Assembly (NCBI GenBank): GCA_963691815.1 | Contig: OY829657.1 | Location: 16,004,712 to 16,068,711, forward strand | DNA from: Echiichthys vipera | Lineage: Eukaryota > Chordata > Actinopteri > Perciformes > Trachinidae | Length of the DNA stretch: 64,000 bases | Direction of reading: 5' to 3' | Shown: positions 25,189-37,400 of the stretch, one piece after another | Numbering within the stretch: the stretch's first letter is position 1 | Layout of the letters: each line of letters begins with the position of its first letter | Position numbers and translations under genes: made by a program | Notes under the pieces: generated by a model | What the model was told of the DNA's origin: nothing | The model's database searches: none | What the model saw: only the letters and a program-made list of their open reading frames with translations

Positions 25189-27407
25189 TAGTTGCTCCAA
25201 AGATAATCACAGACCAGATACCCTCATTTAACAGAGCTGGGGAGAGGCAGCTAATGAATGCAGGTGCATGTCAGCTTAGTGTTTGAAGCAGTGTGTCTGC
25301 ATACAAAATAGCCCTGGGACAAGCCTCTGTACATTGCCTCAATGGTCCCTGAAACCACATCTGAGAGTGGATGGGGCAATTAATTGTATAAGCATCTGCT
25401 TCTATTTAAACCACATTGGAAAGCTGTAGCAACATAGTGCCAGTGGTGGATGCTGCACCAGCAAAGTAGTGCACGAGTGCGTTTTTTTCAGAGAATTTAA
25501 TTTTCATATTTGTGCAGTAAAAAGAGTTTGCAAGAAAACTCCATAACCTGCATGCCATTATTTATAGTGCTTCTTTGTTGCTACGAGTTACGAAAGAAGA
25601 AAGAAAAGTCCCTGACATTTCCCCTGTCACCCGTGGCAACTGCTGAGAGCATGCTTCTCAGTGAAAGGTGAATTCCTCTGGGTGCGTGGCCCGTCACTCG
25701 CCTCTCTCCTGCACAGATGCTTAGAATAGAAAATGTCTCTTCCCTCTGCAGCCACCATATTGTCACTCCCATATGGGTTTGTTTCAGGATGCAAATGTAG
25801 TTTAATAAGTTGGTGTTGTTTAGTATTTACATAATATACCGGCTCAAAGTAATCACAATTTTGTTAATAATCTCGAACTTTTTTTATCTCCCCTAGAGTA
25901 TATTATACTCTTTCAACAAACATATATAAGAACCTTGGAAAAAGCAGTTGACAAATCAAAATTACCACAGGGTTGAGATGGAAAGTTCATCCTTGATCTT
26001 GGATACCCATTTGGTATCTGATCCTTGTGATGAGATTGTTTTGTCATCTTGGTTGAAAATGTTTCACAGTGGGGATTACCTCATTAAATCAAAAGGTCTC
26101 AGGTGAAAATTGCCTTCCTCATTATATCCAAGCTAAAGATGTCAAGAACTGTTATCTAGGTGATGCAGGCCGTGAGCGCTGCATACTGTAGCTCAAATGC
26201 TATTTTTTGGTTAAACAAGAGAAAAACTACAGTAAATCAATTATCGGTGGGCTTCATTACATTAAATAAACTGACCCTGTTAACCTCTATTAATGAATAA
26301 GACATTAGATATTTTGACAATTGTCAGAAAATTGCATGAAAAGACCAAAACCTGTCTACTGAATAATATTTATTAACTAACAAGTATCGTCTGCCTGGTA
26401 AATCTTATTTATCTGAGCCATAGAGCTCAGCTGTTGCCTGAGAAACTATCAAAAACACATCGATGAGCCACACTGTTGCACTGGTTGACATGTTTCTTCA
26501 TAACCATGAACATGGGCACTGTGGTTTATTTTGAGTCAACCCCACATACGTGCCATAAATACTTCTTGACACAATGTCTACACAGCCCACATAACAAAAG
26601 CAGCATGTTAGCAAAGCAGCAGTTTCTGCCCTCCATCTACAGTAGGTCTATGCAAGATGCGTTCAGGCACAGTATTGAGTGTAGGTCACCCTAGTTTTCT
26701 GGCAAACGGTAGAAAAATGGTAGAAAGTAGACTTGAAGCTCAGAAATGCACTTCAGGTTCACATTTGAGCATGTATAGCATAAACACATGCTGTTAGGAG
26801 GCCTGTGTTGACGGCTGCATAGATTAAAATAGAAGTGTATGTTTTCTATCAGACTTGCATGGCTGAAATGCCTCCTGTAGATAAGCTGTAACACAAAAAT
26901 GTGTATTAATCCACAGCTGAAAATAGTCCTAACCAAATACAAAATGTACTCTGGCTTGAGTACCTTTTGCTAAAACACACAGTGCCCAGTGTTTTGTGAC
27001 ATTTCTGTGCCTTTTTTTAAATTAAACTATTGTTTGTGACTGGTTTTGATGGTGGTTGCTTCAGTAGGAACCAATGGGTCTGAATTAAGGAAGTACTGAG
27101 GGACAGGCTATCACATTGTTTTTGTCTTTTCATGGGATGTATTGACAGTCAGAAAATATATGAATATATGAACCAGGCTTATCCTTTAACTGGTAATACT
27201 TCAAGTTAGAGTGACAGTGCTCATCCCCACTGTTGTGGTTGTTGTTTGGCAGGCTTGTGTTGCAGACTCCAGCAGCTATCAGAGCGAAACCTTATTAGCC
27301 TGAGCCTGCACGCAGAGTCACTGTTCACCGCTCATTCCCCCCACAGTGTGATTTAGGAGGAGTGAGTGATTGAGCAATGCCTTGCTTTTCTCCTTCATCC
27401 AAAACAA

Positions 27408-27410
<3 letters not shown>

Positions 27411-27462
<52 letters not shown>
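27411..27462. repeat. (CA)n microsatellite
   Basis: About 26 perfect CA units, ending 27 bp before the X-box at 27490. Confidence 0.97.
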
Positions 27463-27463
<1 letters not shown>

Positions 27464-27489
27464 CCACGACTCTCGACAATCACTTAACA

Positions 27490-27503
27490 GTTGCCATGAC
27501 AAC
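27490..27503 (+). promoter_or_regulatory. Canonical RFX X-box (GTTGCCATGACAAC)
   Basis: Exact match to the X-box consensus, two inverted half-sites around AT, which is bound by RFX factors at promoters of ciliary genes. It lies 39 bp before the ATG of the small reading frame at 27542. A near-perfect 14-mer like this is expected far less than once by chance in 64 kb. Confidence 0.6.
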
Positions 27504-27541
27504 CTTCAATACCCCTTCATTCCAAACTTTCTAAAAATAAT

Positions 27542-27954
27542 ATGTTGTCTTTTCTCGCAGACTTTTCTCCAGACGACGACAGCCTTCAGAGCAAATCCTC
27601 GTGCACTACAAGGTAAGACTGTAGAACTAATACTGTTTAATGGATTACCACAAGGGAATTAAACACTTACTGTGTTTTAGTCGGTAGCTAATTGGATTTT
27701 GCTGTAATCAAACCATTGGTTGGTGACCTGAGAGGAGGTCGGGTCAGTCTCTGCGAAGGCCAGTGACTAGACAACTCTGGCTCATGTTGTTCTGTAGGCT
27801 GAAGCCAGACACGGAGCATGGAGCCAACACAAATACAGCAGACTCTCAGTCGGACAGAGAGAGTGAGGATACTGTTGGGTGTGCAGAGAGACAGATTAAG
27901 GCCATGTCAGCCTCTGCCCCAACAGCAGAACAGACAGCCAGCTCATGGATGTGA
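27542..27954 (+). CDS. Candidate small two-exon gene, 75 aa, function unknown
   Basis: Exons 27542-27612 and 27798-27954 are joined by a strong donor (ACAAG|gtaaga) and a good acceptor (tgttctgtag|G). The joined frame starts MLSFLADFSPDDDSLQSKSS, is 75 codons long and ends with TGA at 27952-27954. The protein is hydrophilic, rich in Ser, Thr, Asp and Glu, with no membrane segment or motif that I recognise. An AATAAA follows at 28151. The X-box at 27490 suggests a ciliary promoter. Alternatively, an AG acceptor at 27559-27560 makes the first exon an internal one, fed from an earlier exon such as 27253-27345, whose open frame includes RLQQLSERNLISLSLHAESL. In that case this is the C-terminus of a larger protein. 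The gene lies between tmem63c and ngb, which converge on it. Confidence 0.4.
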
Positions 27955-28150
27955 CTTTTACAATGATACAAGCAAATTGTATACACGGGAGAAATGAGCA
28001 CTGTGTATTCAGATTACTCACTACAAGCACCCTCCCTTCTCCACTTCTCTCATTACTATGGCTTCCCCTATAGGTAACACACGCAAACTGATATTTGAGT
28101 AGAAACACATGGGAACATCTATAAGGATTTTTTTTCTGTTTTTGGAGGGA

Positions 28151-28156
28151 AATAAA
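28151..28156 (+). terminator. Candidate poly(A) signal of the small gene (AATAAA)
   Basis: AATAAA 197 nt after the stop at 27954, and before the probable 3' end of ngb on the other strand. Confidence 0.4.
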
Positions 28157-28508
28157 AACCAAACTGTCCACATCGCGTAGAACACAATGTCAAATTTGTT
28201 AAAATCTTGGCAAATTTTTGTGAAATTCTATAAACAATCTTAATGTGACATTGTGCAGTTGCATGACTAAGTGGGCTGATGTCCCTGAAGTCGCCCTCGT
28301 CTCTGTAGCCAAGGGCGATGAGCCATTCGGCGCTTGGATCTTATGTAACACTAAGGGATGGGCTAACAGTTGGAAGGAAATCAGGCATAGTGTGATTGAT
28401 TTCAAACGCTGACCATTGTGTTGTAACCATTGTCAGTCTGTGACAACCTGAGAGCAAAAGGAAAACACACTGACCTCATTTAGCAGTAAAATATCCACAG
28501 AAGATCAC

Positions 28509-28514
28509 TTTATT
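28509..28514 (-). terminator. ngb: Candidate poly(A) signal of ngb (AATAAA on minus strand)
   Basis: TTTATT on the plus strand is the first good hexamer found downstream of the ngb stop. If used, the ngb 3' UTR (28.5-30.48 kb) is about 2 kb and AU-rich. I saw no other exon in that stretch. Confidence 0.35.
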
Positions 28515-30483
28515 TAGTCTCAAGTAAGCACACAACATATTTTTAAGGAAGGAATCCAGTTTACAAAGAGTGCGTGCTTGCATTAAATCTAATAGTACTG
28601 TGCGTTTTTTGGTTGAAGGATAACTAGGTGAAGTCATCGCTGTTCAGTAGCAGCTGATAATGATGAGGTAGACAGTGACACACTCAATATGTACAGGGCT
28701 GGATGTTAGAGGGATAACATGCCAGTTATCAGTCATGCCTGCTAAAAAGACCTAATATTGGGTAAATGAAAACAGAGACATGGAGAACAGCAACCTGCAT
28801 AGGGCTGTGTACTGATACTAAGAGTCACTATAAATACACCACATACACAGTCAGTTCATAAACATTACACCTGGAGGCTGGAAAGTATAAACTATGCACA
28901 GATAAAATAGATCAATAGAAAACTCTGCTTTTGTAATTTTCCGTAAGGATTGCACATTTAGAAGTTGATAATATCTATCTCTATATTTTTGATTTAATGA
29001 AACCAGATTAAAAGCAGAACATATGCCTGTTTGCATTCATCCACACACAAGGTGATATATTTGGAAGATATACAGAAAACAATATCAATGGTCTTTAAAC
29101 AACACATATATTTTTAGAATATAAAAATAAACTTTTTAAATGTAAACTCAGACTAATAACCACATATCAGCAGCTTGGATTTACAGTAGTATGGTGTTAT
29201 TATCTAATACTTGGCACACTGTTGCTAAGTTACTTGGCATTATCAATAACAGCTGAGGATGATACATACAGTGTTATGGCAGTAATAATAATAACATACA
29301 CACATATTAGACAGTGTCAGTACACCGCATCTCTGTAGTATTTGTTCTGTGTTAATAAATGAAAAAGGGAAAAAATTGTGATCAATTGAGTTTGTTTTTG
29401 TTTCATAATCTAAAATAAATATTAACTTCCAGGTAGAAGCTCTGTGTGCGAGAGACACAGGCCACTCGTCTTCACCTCTAAAGTTGAGGTAATACTACAC
29501 GTTTGTAGCCACAACAACACAATTAATAAGCATTACTGAGATAAGCGATTGCAGTACAAGAAAACTACTTGATAGCCAAGGAACAAATATTTTAAAATTC
29601 CTAGAAGTTGCCCTTTACTCTAAAGTAAAGAGTTAACATAACAGTCTATGAGTTAGAGTTTAACAGTCAGCTGAAGCCTATTGAAATAATACAAAACCTC
29701 TCCTGAGGAGAGCATCACACCATGTTGAGTAAGGTGCACATGGATGCCTTAACAGTCATAGATCTCTGAAGAGAGCCATCAGAGAGTATAACAGTTCTTG
29801 TCAGTAATTATTGAATATCATTCTTAATCAATAGGTTAAATGTTAGATAACACAGTCACACATAAAAGTAGGTGTAATGACACACAGTTATGATTAAGGT
29901 GATAGGATTAACTTAAGTAGAATCACATTGCTTAGTCCCAAAGCTTTGAACATGTTTTGTAAAGTGTCACTGTGTTCCAGTTAGATGGAGAGCTGCCGCG
30001 CTGGCCACAGTAACCATCACAGTTTGAGTAGTGTGTGATGCCTAAATATAATATTGAGTGTTTTACAATTGTGCAACTTTTTAAAGACACATCACAAAGA
30101 CCACTACAGTCACTGTAATTTGAGTAGATATATCAAAGCCATTATATACAAAGAGACTCAACAGTTATCCTTGTTGCTTTTTCTCAGTGTGAGGCGCTTA
30201 GATTACAGCTCCAGACTTAGAAGAACCATGGCCGACTGGCTCAGATCCTCACAGCTGTACAGCAGCATTGTCTGGTAGCTAAACTTCCACAGCAAAGAAA
30301 ATATACTCTGTGACTGGTCGATCCAATTGTAAAGTGTAACCACACCATACATTCGCTACGCTATGCGACCTCACCCACAGAGCAAATGTACAGCAGCCAA
30401 AGCCACAGTGCTGCAAGTTACACAGCCTTATTCCATGGCAACCATGTTGAGTGATTTGACAGCAACCGCTCCCGCTGTGCGCC

Positions 30484-31587
30484 TCAGTCGGCCTTGTCCT
30501 CCCCGTTCTTGGCCCATCCTTGGCTCATGGCTGCTACCACGATGCTGTACATGTTGAGCCAGGCTTGACGCAGCGGCACCGTGTAGGCCTGGCCCAGACT
30601 GCACTGCAGCATGTAGAGAAGGGACTCACCCACCACCTGAAGAAGTCCAAAACAAAAAAACATATTTTTTTAACAGCTCAACTCACTTGTGAAATTGCTT
30701 TTTGAGAGTATTACTATGAAGTGTGGGTCCTACAGCAAATGACTGTGTGTTGACTCCCACTGCCTGATGCTTCCTCCCAAGGTTGAGAAGAAAGTCCTCC
30801 AAGGTGTGAAGGTCATCCAGGTGGCTGACTGCTGCATCGATCACAAGCATCACCTGGGATCGCATACACATGCATATAAAGAGTTCAAAACAGTGCACAA
30901 GTACAAACTAAAAGCTTTAGTGGTGACTGATGTGACTGAGCTCACCTTGGTGACATGTTCCAGGAACTCAGGGCTGGAGAGACAGTCTTCTGTGGAGCCA
31001 CAGTTTGTAGTGTAGTGGAAAAGAGTGAGGAGTGCTGGGTCCAGCTCAAACAGTCTACCACAGACAAATACCACACTATTCTATGGGTGTATACACATGG
31101 CATGGGGTTGTCAAACATGCACACAGAGACAAAATATAAAAATCTCTCCTGCTAGTGTCTGATTTAGGGGCAGCTGTCTCAAAGTAAATTGTGGATTATT
31201 GCAGTCGGTCGCCAAGCAACAAGTCAAGCTTCCGGTCCCTGCATGGTGAAAGTGTGCCGCGAAGAATCTAGCTTGATTCTCTCTCCACACCGGTGTTTCA
31301 TATTCACTTATACATATTTTTAACACCACAGATATTAAGTAAGAACAACTATGACTTTTGGTTGAAGTGTTATTAGAATTAATGTTGATTAAAAGCATAA
31401 CTGCACAGAATAACAATGTTTTTTCTCTCTTACAAGTTACTTTACTGTCTAATTCAATTTAAATCACGTAGATTTAAGTAAGACATTACCTGGAAAACAT
31501 GACGACACCGTGAGGAACTTTGTTTTTGCCCAGGCTCTCCCAGCTGCCTCGTATCAGCTCCTTGTCTTTCCCTGACAGCTTCTCCAT
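30484..31587 (-). CDS. ngb: Neuroglobin
   Basis: Hexacoordinate haem globin of neurons and retina. Coding exons on the minus strand are 31490-31587, 30946-31054, 30734-30853 and 30484-30636; total 480 nt, 159 aa, the usual fish length. The protein starts MEKLSGKDKELIRGSW. The distal histidine E7 is His66 (PEFLEHVTK), the proximal F8 is His98 (GRKHQAVG), and the CD-region cysteines are C51 and C57, with C121 later. The second intron falls exactly between residues 69 and 70, i.e. E11.0, the intron position typical of neuroglobin and absent from haemoglobin and myoglobin genes. The C-terminus is GWAKNGEDKAD. In the minus-strand sequence the ATG is preceded by a possible acceptor (gtgtttacag), so an untranslated first exon may exist upstream. 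The 3' end faces the small gene at 27.5 kb. Confidence 0.97.
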
Positions 31588-31899
31588 CCCCCCTCAGGCT
31601 GTAAACACGCGGCAAGTTCTTCTAGAGGGAAAACACACAACTCCTCTACAGGACAAGAAGGCTTAGTTTGGGGAAAGCCATAATATTCGAGTTAATCCAC
31701 AGACGAAAAGTTCGCCAACCCACCTGGAAAACAAAGTGGAGCATCAAGTGAGTGTAACACAGCTCATTTGTTAGTTTCAGAAATAAAGAGGGGGACACGG
31801 CTGCAGGATGATTCCTAGACTAGAGATGCACAAACATACTGTACCTTCTTGAGGTCAGTCTTCTCTCTGAACTTCTTCTGGTGCAGCTGGGCTGCAGGT

Positions 31900-31900
<1 letters not shown>

Positions 31901-31976
<76 letters not shown>

Positions 31977-32006
31977 TGTGTGTGTGTGTGTGTTTGTGTG
32001 TGTGTG
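31901..32006. repeat. (GT)n microsatellite with a CGTG interruption, 5' of ngb
   Basis: About 106 bp of alternating GT, broken by a GCGT tetranucleotide stretch near 31959-31978. It begins about 310 bp upstream of the ngb ATG, so it lies in the proximal promoter or leader. Such alternating purine-pyrimidine tracts can adopt Z-DNA. It also creates long meaningless Cys-Val or His-Thr frames. Confidence 0.97.
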
Positions 32007-33990
32007 CAGGCAGAAGCCTTGCCTGAGACTCTGGTGCACTTGCTCTCTCTTTCCCCAAGCCCCACGGTGCAGTCAGGGAGACAAGTTCTACCACGCTCTT
32101 ATCTGTCACACTGGCTGCTATCTCTCTCTCCCCTTTCCGTTTGCCTCTTGATATGCTCTCTCTCCAGCACTGGGGATATTATTCATACCACTGAAGGAGA
32201 AAAAGAGGGATCTCTCTCTTCTGCTCCAGAGAGGCTGCAGTGAGCCACAGCTCCTCCTGCAGGTGAACCGAGGACTAAAACATACAGAGACTATATGCAT
32301 GCACATGACTCTTCACACACAAGAAACGCAAACTATACTTTATATACTTTTTATTTTAAAAAGAAGTATTAAATGCAGTGCAATTGCTGATGTTTTAAAT
32401 GTTAGGTGAATGTTAAGGCTCAGTACAAACAGGTTTGAACCCAAAAGCACGACTCTAAGAACAGGCCGCTGGAGCAAAAAGGCAGGCAGGGGAGATGAGG
32501 AAATTTTATCCAATAGAGGATCAGAGTAGAAAGCTGGAGTCCAAAAAAGCAGGCAGAGAACATGGCTGGATGGGTTAGGTGATGGGGAATGGTGGGAACA
32601 CAGGGGTTAGGTGGGAGTGGCAGGATGTGAAATGTCAGGAGAGTTAGCACATGGCAGGAGGGTGAAGCAGACAAGGAAAATGTGAGGGTAGGAATTGGCT
32701 GACGTTCTGATAGTGAAGTCCATTTGAGGCCTATATCATCTATTCCCGGGTGTGTCTTCAGCTGCCTACACATGCAACCCGTGCATTTACAGAATTGAAT
32801 GTGTGGGAATTTTTATATCTTACAGAAGCTGGAATAATAAAAGACCTGAACGCACAACCTTGGTGAAATTATATTGTTCATCTGCTGAGTAGAGCCACTC
32901 CTCAAGCAGCGTGATCAAAACATGTGGTGGCCAAGAGCTCGGCCTCTCATTAATCTAAATGAGATGTGTTTGTTGCCTCGCTTCCACACACATTGGAGGC
33001 ACCACAGTTAGTTTAAGTAGATGTCACAGTCGGATATTATCTAACAGGTAAGGAGAGATTGGTTTTGTTTTCAGCTATACACTGGGGGAATCAGAGGTGT
33101 GCAGCGTTTGCCTGAGGGACTATAAGGCAGAGTGGGGAGGGATAAACTGTTCCCATGACAACCTGACAGGATGGAGCCCTCGAGGCTTTGTCATGTGATG
33201 TTTGAGATCTCACGGAGGGGGCTCTGTGCTGATTTATCACATATAGAAGTTCGTGTGGCAACATTTTGCTTTTCTACTTTAATTATCTTTTTAATTAAAT
33301 ACCCAGACAGTCATGGTGAATACAGTTACAGTCACTTTTTCTCTGCCACCCCCTGTAGAGATGCACACCAGTCTGGCAGCATAAAATGATACTGTAACTG
33401 TATGTAGCATATATGACCCTTTCTAAATAAATATCAAACTAAACATTCAATAGTTTTACCTCTGTATGAGATACTTTTAATCACCTCAATGTCATCTGAG
33501 CTCAAACAAATGCACACATTACCTTCAGTGCCCTCAGTGCATGATGACACAGTAGCCTACAACCATTTGGAATGTACTGGTCTCCATGACGACATTTTAA
33601 TTATGATTATATACATAGTCAGACATTCCCATGTGGTTTGTTAGTAAAAAAAATTATTTCTAAAATTCCTGGCAGTCAGCTTTCTAAGCACAAGCTTATA
33701 GTGGAGGCCAGTGTACAAGCGTATTTGATGTGGGTCTATGGGCTTGGAGCAGACCACTGAAACGGTCTGTGTGAATGCAAATGTTCAGTGAAGGCTGTTT
33801 ATTTAGGTGGCAGTGTGGCTGTAGAAATAACTGGGAACTTTAACACAACCATCTGAGGACAGCCTATGTCAGACACTCGGTGTCCTTAAGGGACCTGCCC
33901 AATTCAAAAACATAGATTTATTAGATTTTTTTTTTAACTAAACTAAAGAAAAAACAACTAAGCGCAAAAACAGATACATTTTTTCATGGT
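32007..33990. other. Intergenic region between ngb and fam161b
   Basis: No coding exon recognised. A purine-rich stretch at about 32460-32680 yields a 117-codon minus frame without recognisable features. A weaker X-box-like 14-mer lies at 33149-33162. The rest appears to be ordinary AT-rich intergenic DNA. Confidence 0.5.
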
Positions 33991-34000
33991 AAAAGTACTT

Positions 34001-34112
34001 TTTATTTTTATGGCTACTGGAACATCCTTAATGTAGAGTGGGTAAAAAACAAATGGATGTTACAGACAGTGGTCTCAACTGGTGTTCTCATTTAGTTTTT
34101 TATCTGTTTATT
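34001..34112 (-). terminator. fam161b: Candidate poly(A) signals of fam161b
   Basis: Minus-strand AATAAA hexamers at 34001-34006 and 34107-34112, 370-480 nt downstream of the fam161b stop. Either could define the 3' end. Confidence 0.35.
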
Positions 34113-34480
34113 CTGCTTGCCAAGAGTTCATCATCCTCTAAATTACAGTGTTCATATTCCTGAGCATAATTGTCATAAAACAAAATGTACCTTTTTTATA
34201 TCCATATAATCTGCCTGACATGGTCATGAAAAAGCATAAAAGATATTAATTACTTATAAACAAATAAAGTTCTATAAATGTATATTTTCTTCCAGCTGTA
34301 ATCCTCAACATTCATGATTGTGAAGTCCAGATGTTTTGTCATTTCATAATTTGCAGTTGCACATCTTAAACTATCAAATGCTTGGTGCGGATAGTTAGCC
34401 GTGACATGAGTCATTTTTGAGGACAGCGTTGGTTTCTAGTGGAGAGGCCATAAAAAACTCTGCCGCCTGAACCTTTTTGA

Positions 34481-37400
34481 TCATGGCATTTCTTCCCCTT
34501 TGGACTTCACGCTCTTCTCTTCCACATCTTCAATTTTCTCCCCGTCGTCTACATTTTCTTCCCTAAATCAGACATGTTGGGTTAGAAAATGGCTATATTG
34601 TAATTACATCGAACTTTTACTTGGCTACAGTGTTCGTCTTTCCTGACAAAAGGCTGAGAAGCTTTTTGTCAGGAAGCTCAGAAAATTATGTAATGTAATA
34701 TGACCAAACCACATGAAGTCCTTGGCTCTCCAGCACCAGTGCTATTCATAATTTTACCGGACACAGTGGCATTACATAGTGGATGAACAAAACTTGCTCA
34801 ACATTCTCCCTCTGCATACCTGCTGTGAATGTCGTTGTCAGTGCTGAGATTCTCGTCTGTATCCTCCTCAGATCTGGAGGATGTTGATGTTCCTTCGTCT
34901 GCTTCTCCGTTTTCCTCGACAAATAGCTCCTTTACGCCGGCTTTCTTCAGCTTGTTTCTGTACGTCTGCTCTGCGTGAGCCTTTGCATTTTTCTGCCAGT
35001 AAAAAAAACCTCAAAGTTAGGCTGGAGGGGCACGTCATTTACAATGTTATGTAATATTCTCTCCTTATTATGTCACTCACCTGTTTTACCTGTTCAAACA
35101 AATAAGGGCGTTCGCTAACTCGTGCCTTCATATCCCGTAACTCCCTCCTGTATTCTCTCATCCTTTGTTGGTCAGCCTCCCTTCATGTAAGAGAAGATTA
35201 TAGTTTGAGCTATAGCGGAGGGAGTGTGTGGTTGTTGTGATGTGAGTTGCAAAGGTTGCAATACTGGAGATTGAACGGACTCACTTGACCAGTACTCACC
35301 GATTGTTCTGTAGTTTGTCATTATACACTTCTTTCAAGCTGCTGTGTGGGTCCAGCAACTTGGCATGAAGTGTGACCGTCTTCTTCATGGCCTGGGAACT
35401 CATTTGGTACTTCCTCGACCAATCGGCACTCTCTTGATTCTTACTATCCCTCATCTCCATTGACTTTCTGTGAAGGTAGACATACTCTCCATGTCAGAGG
35501 CTTTAAAGGAGACATGCTCATTTTCAACTTCATGCTTGTGTTTTCGGTTCTACTAGAACATGTTTACACATTACACATTATTTCCTCATATTGTCTGTCT
35601 GAAACGCTCCGTTTTAGCGCCTGTCTCTCTTTAAGAAAGCTCAGTCTGCTCTGATTGGCTTGAGAGAAACATATGGCACACCTTTGCAAAGGTAGTTCTC
35701 AAGCATTGGGTGGAGATACTCAGATGGAGGCACGGTATATTCTAATGAGCCTGCATCTGACACAAGACGGGGAGCCGAATCTGAATGGTTTGTTAAATTT
35801 ATGATCTAGGCAGACTTCAAAAAACTGAGATATTTCACAGGGTGGGAGTTGGTAGGTACTCCATAGACCCAAATGTATATGCACAAGCACTTAAAAAGTT
35901 AGTTTTTCATGATATGTCCCCTTTTACAATGTGTAGAAACTATAAAAATCCAATAAATTCTTCAAGTGACCTGATGGCCATGCAGCGCTTCCTCGCAGCG
36001 TCTGTGATGTATGTGGGAAGTGTGTCCGCGGACAGTGATGTTAAGGCTCCAAGTGACTTGCTTCTGCTGAGATTACTTATTTTTGGTACCTGTAGATGAC
36101 GGAGGAAATAGTCAACATCTTTGTTTGATGAAATCAAAACAAATATATTGTTTGACCATACATTGCATCGACTTTTTAGATTAGAATGGACAGTAATAAA
36201 ACCCTTGAGAGTGCAGTAATAACGAAACCTACATTAGTGTATAAACTGATGTAAGCCTTATATAAACATGCCAAATCAGTGCAGGGAGTTGTGACAGATA
36301 CAGAAGGTTTTCCTTCAGATGTAACAGCATATCATGACTTAGAGAAGCAGAACAGTTTATCAGTTTGTGAAAATAAACACTTGTTCATTCATCGTCTGTT
36401 TGAAATTACAATTACTGTGAGAACAATCAATACAAAGCACTTGGTCAATATTCACAAAAAATAAATAAAAATGACAAAGATTATTGATGAGATACCAATG
36501 ACTTTAGGACTAAATAGTTTGATGTTAATGTCTATGATATTACTGGTAGAATTAGGGCTACCCACTATAAAAACGACTAAAGAAATCTTAATCGAACAAC
36601 GTCCAAAACAGCTGATTAGTTGATTTCTTTAGTCATTTTAATAGTGCATTTTTTTCATGATGAATGACTTATTTTCAGGAAACGTATAAACACATCACTA
36701 GTAAACACAAGATTTAAAGTGGTGCTTTTATATGATTCTTTGCGGAAAAACTAACTTTTACAGATCTGTCGATAAAAAATCGCTAGTTACAGCCCTACAT
36801 AGAATTATGTTTTTGGGTGTTTTTTTTCAGATAAACCACACAGTATAAATCTGTTTCTATACTCATACATTATTCAATTACCTATGTGATGTTAACTTAC
36901 AAATAATGACTACGTACCGAGGCTAAATGTATCTATAAATAGGATAAGTTAAATCAGAGGAATTTGCCCAAAAATGTCTGACATGGTTCATAAAATAGAT
37001 CTCTGGTGAATTTAATTTTGAGCAGAGCCAGAAATGATATGAAAGGAAGAAAGAAAGGAACTTTCACTGATCACAAAGTTCATGCTACCACTGTGGATTA
37101 GTGTAAATTACTGTGATTCTTATTTAATTACAGTTATAATTATTTCTACTCTATAATGGCCTCATGTGAATCATCCACCCAGACTAATTTCTATGGACAT
37201 ATATAGGGATGGTCTTGTAAAATACGTGTTAAATTGCTTTTTTTTTTTTAAAGCAGTAAAAATGGGGCCTGACTTGACTTTATAAATTATGAGGTGGAGA
37301 AAGTTTGAAATACAACTGTTGAAGGGAGGGACATATTCCCCACTGTATACATTTTAAATAGCTTTACAGTTCCACAACTGAGGGGACTGGTCTGAACGGC

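Larger units (their letters stand above)
22479..27250. other. Non-coding region between tmem63c and the small candidate gene
   Basis: No exon with convincing protein character and splice sites was found. The stretch holds the MITE remnant at 25009-25119, a (CT)n run at 25169-25188, a short TAG-repeat near 24907-24919, and a section at about 23540-23930 resembling a fish interspersed repeat (ending 'ccaaactatcgctttaag'). The open frames of 60-98 codons look like chance. Confidence 0.5.

Noticed and set aside
27366..27662. 98-codon plus frame with a His-Thr run
   Set aside because: Generated by the CA repeat and reads the 27561 exon in the wrong frame, ignoring its strong donor.
31815..32243. 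Several 74-120 codon open frames on both strands
   Set aside because: They are translations of the GT/CA microsatellite (Cys-Val or His-Thr runs) with no gene features.
32420..32773. 117-codon minus-strand open frame between ngb and fam161b
   Set aside because: Lies over a purine-rich, repetitive stretch. No splice context, no recognisable domain, and low-complexity Leu/Pro/Ser composition.
33149..33162. Second X-box-like 14-mer (GTTCCCATGACAAC)
   Set aside because: It fits only the degenerate consensus, which occurs about once or twice by chance in 64 kb, and no transcript start is apparent nearby.
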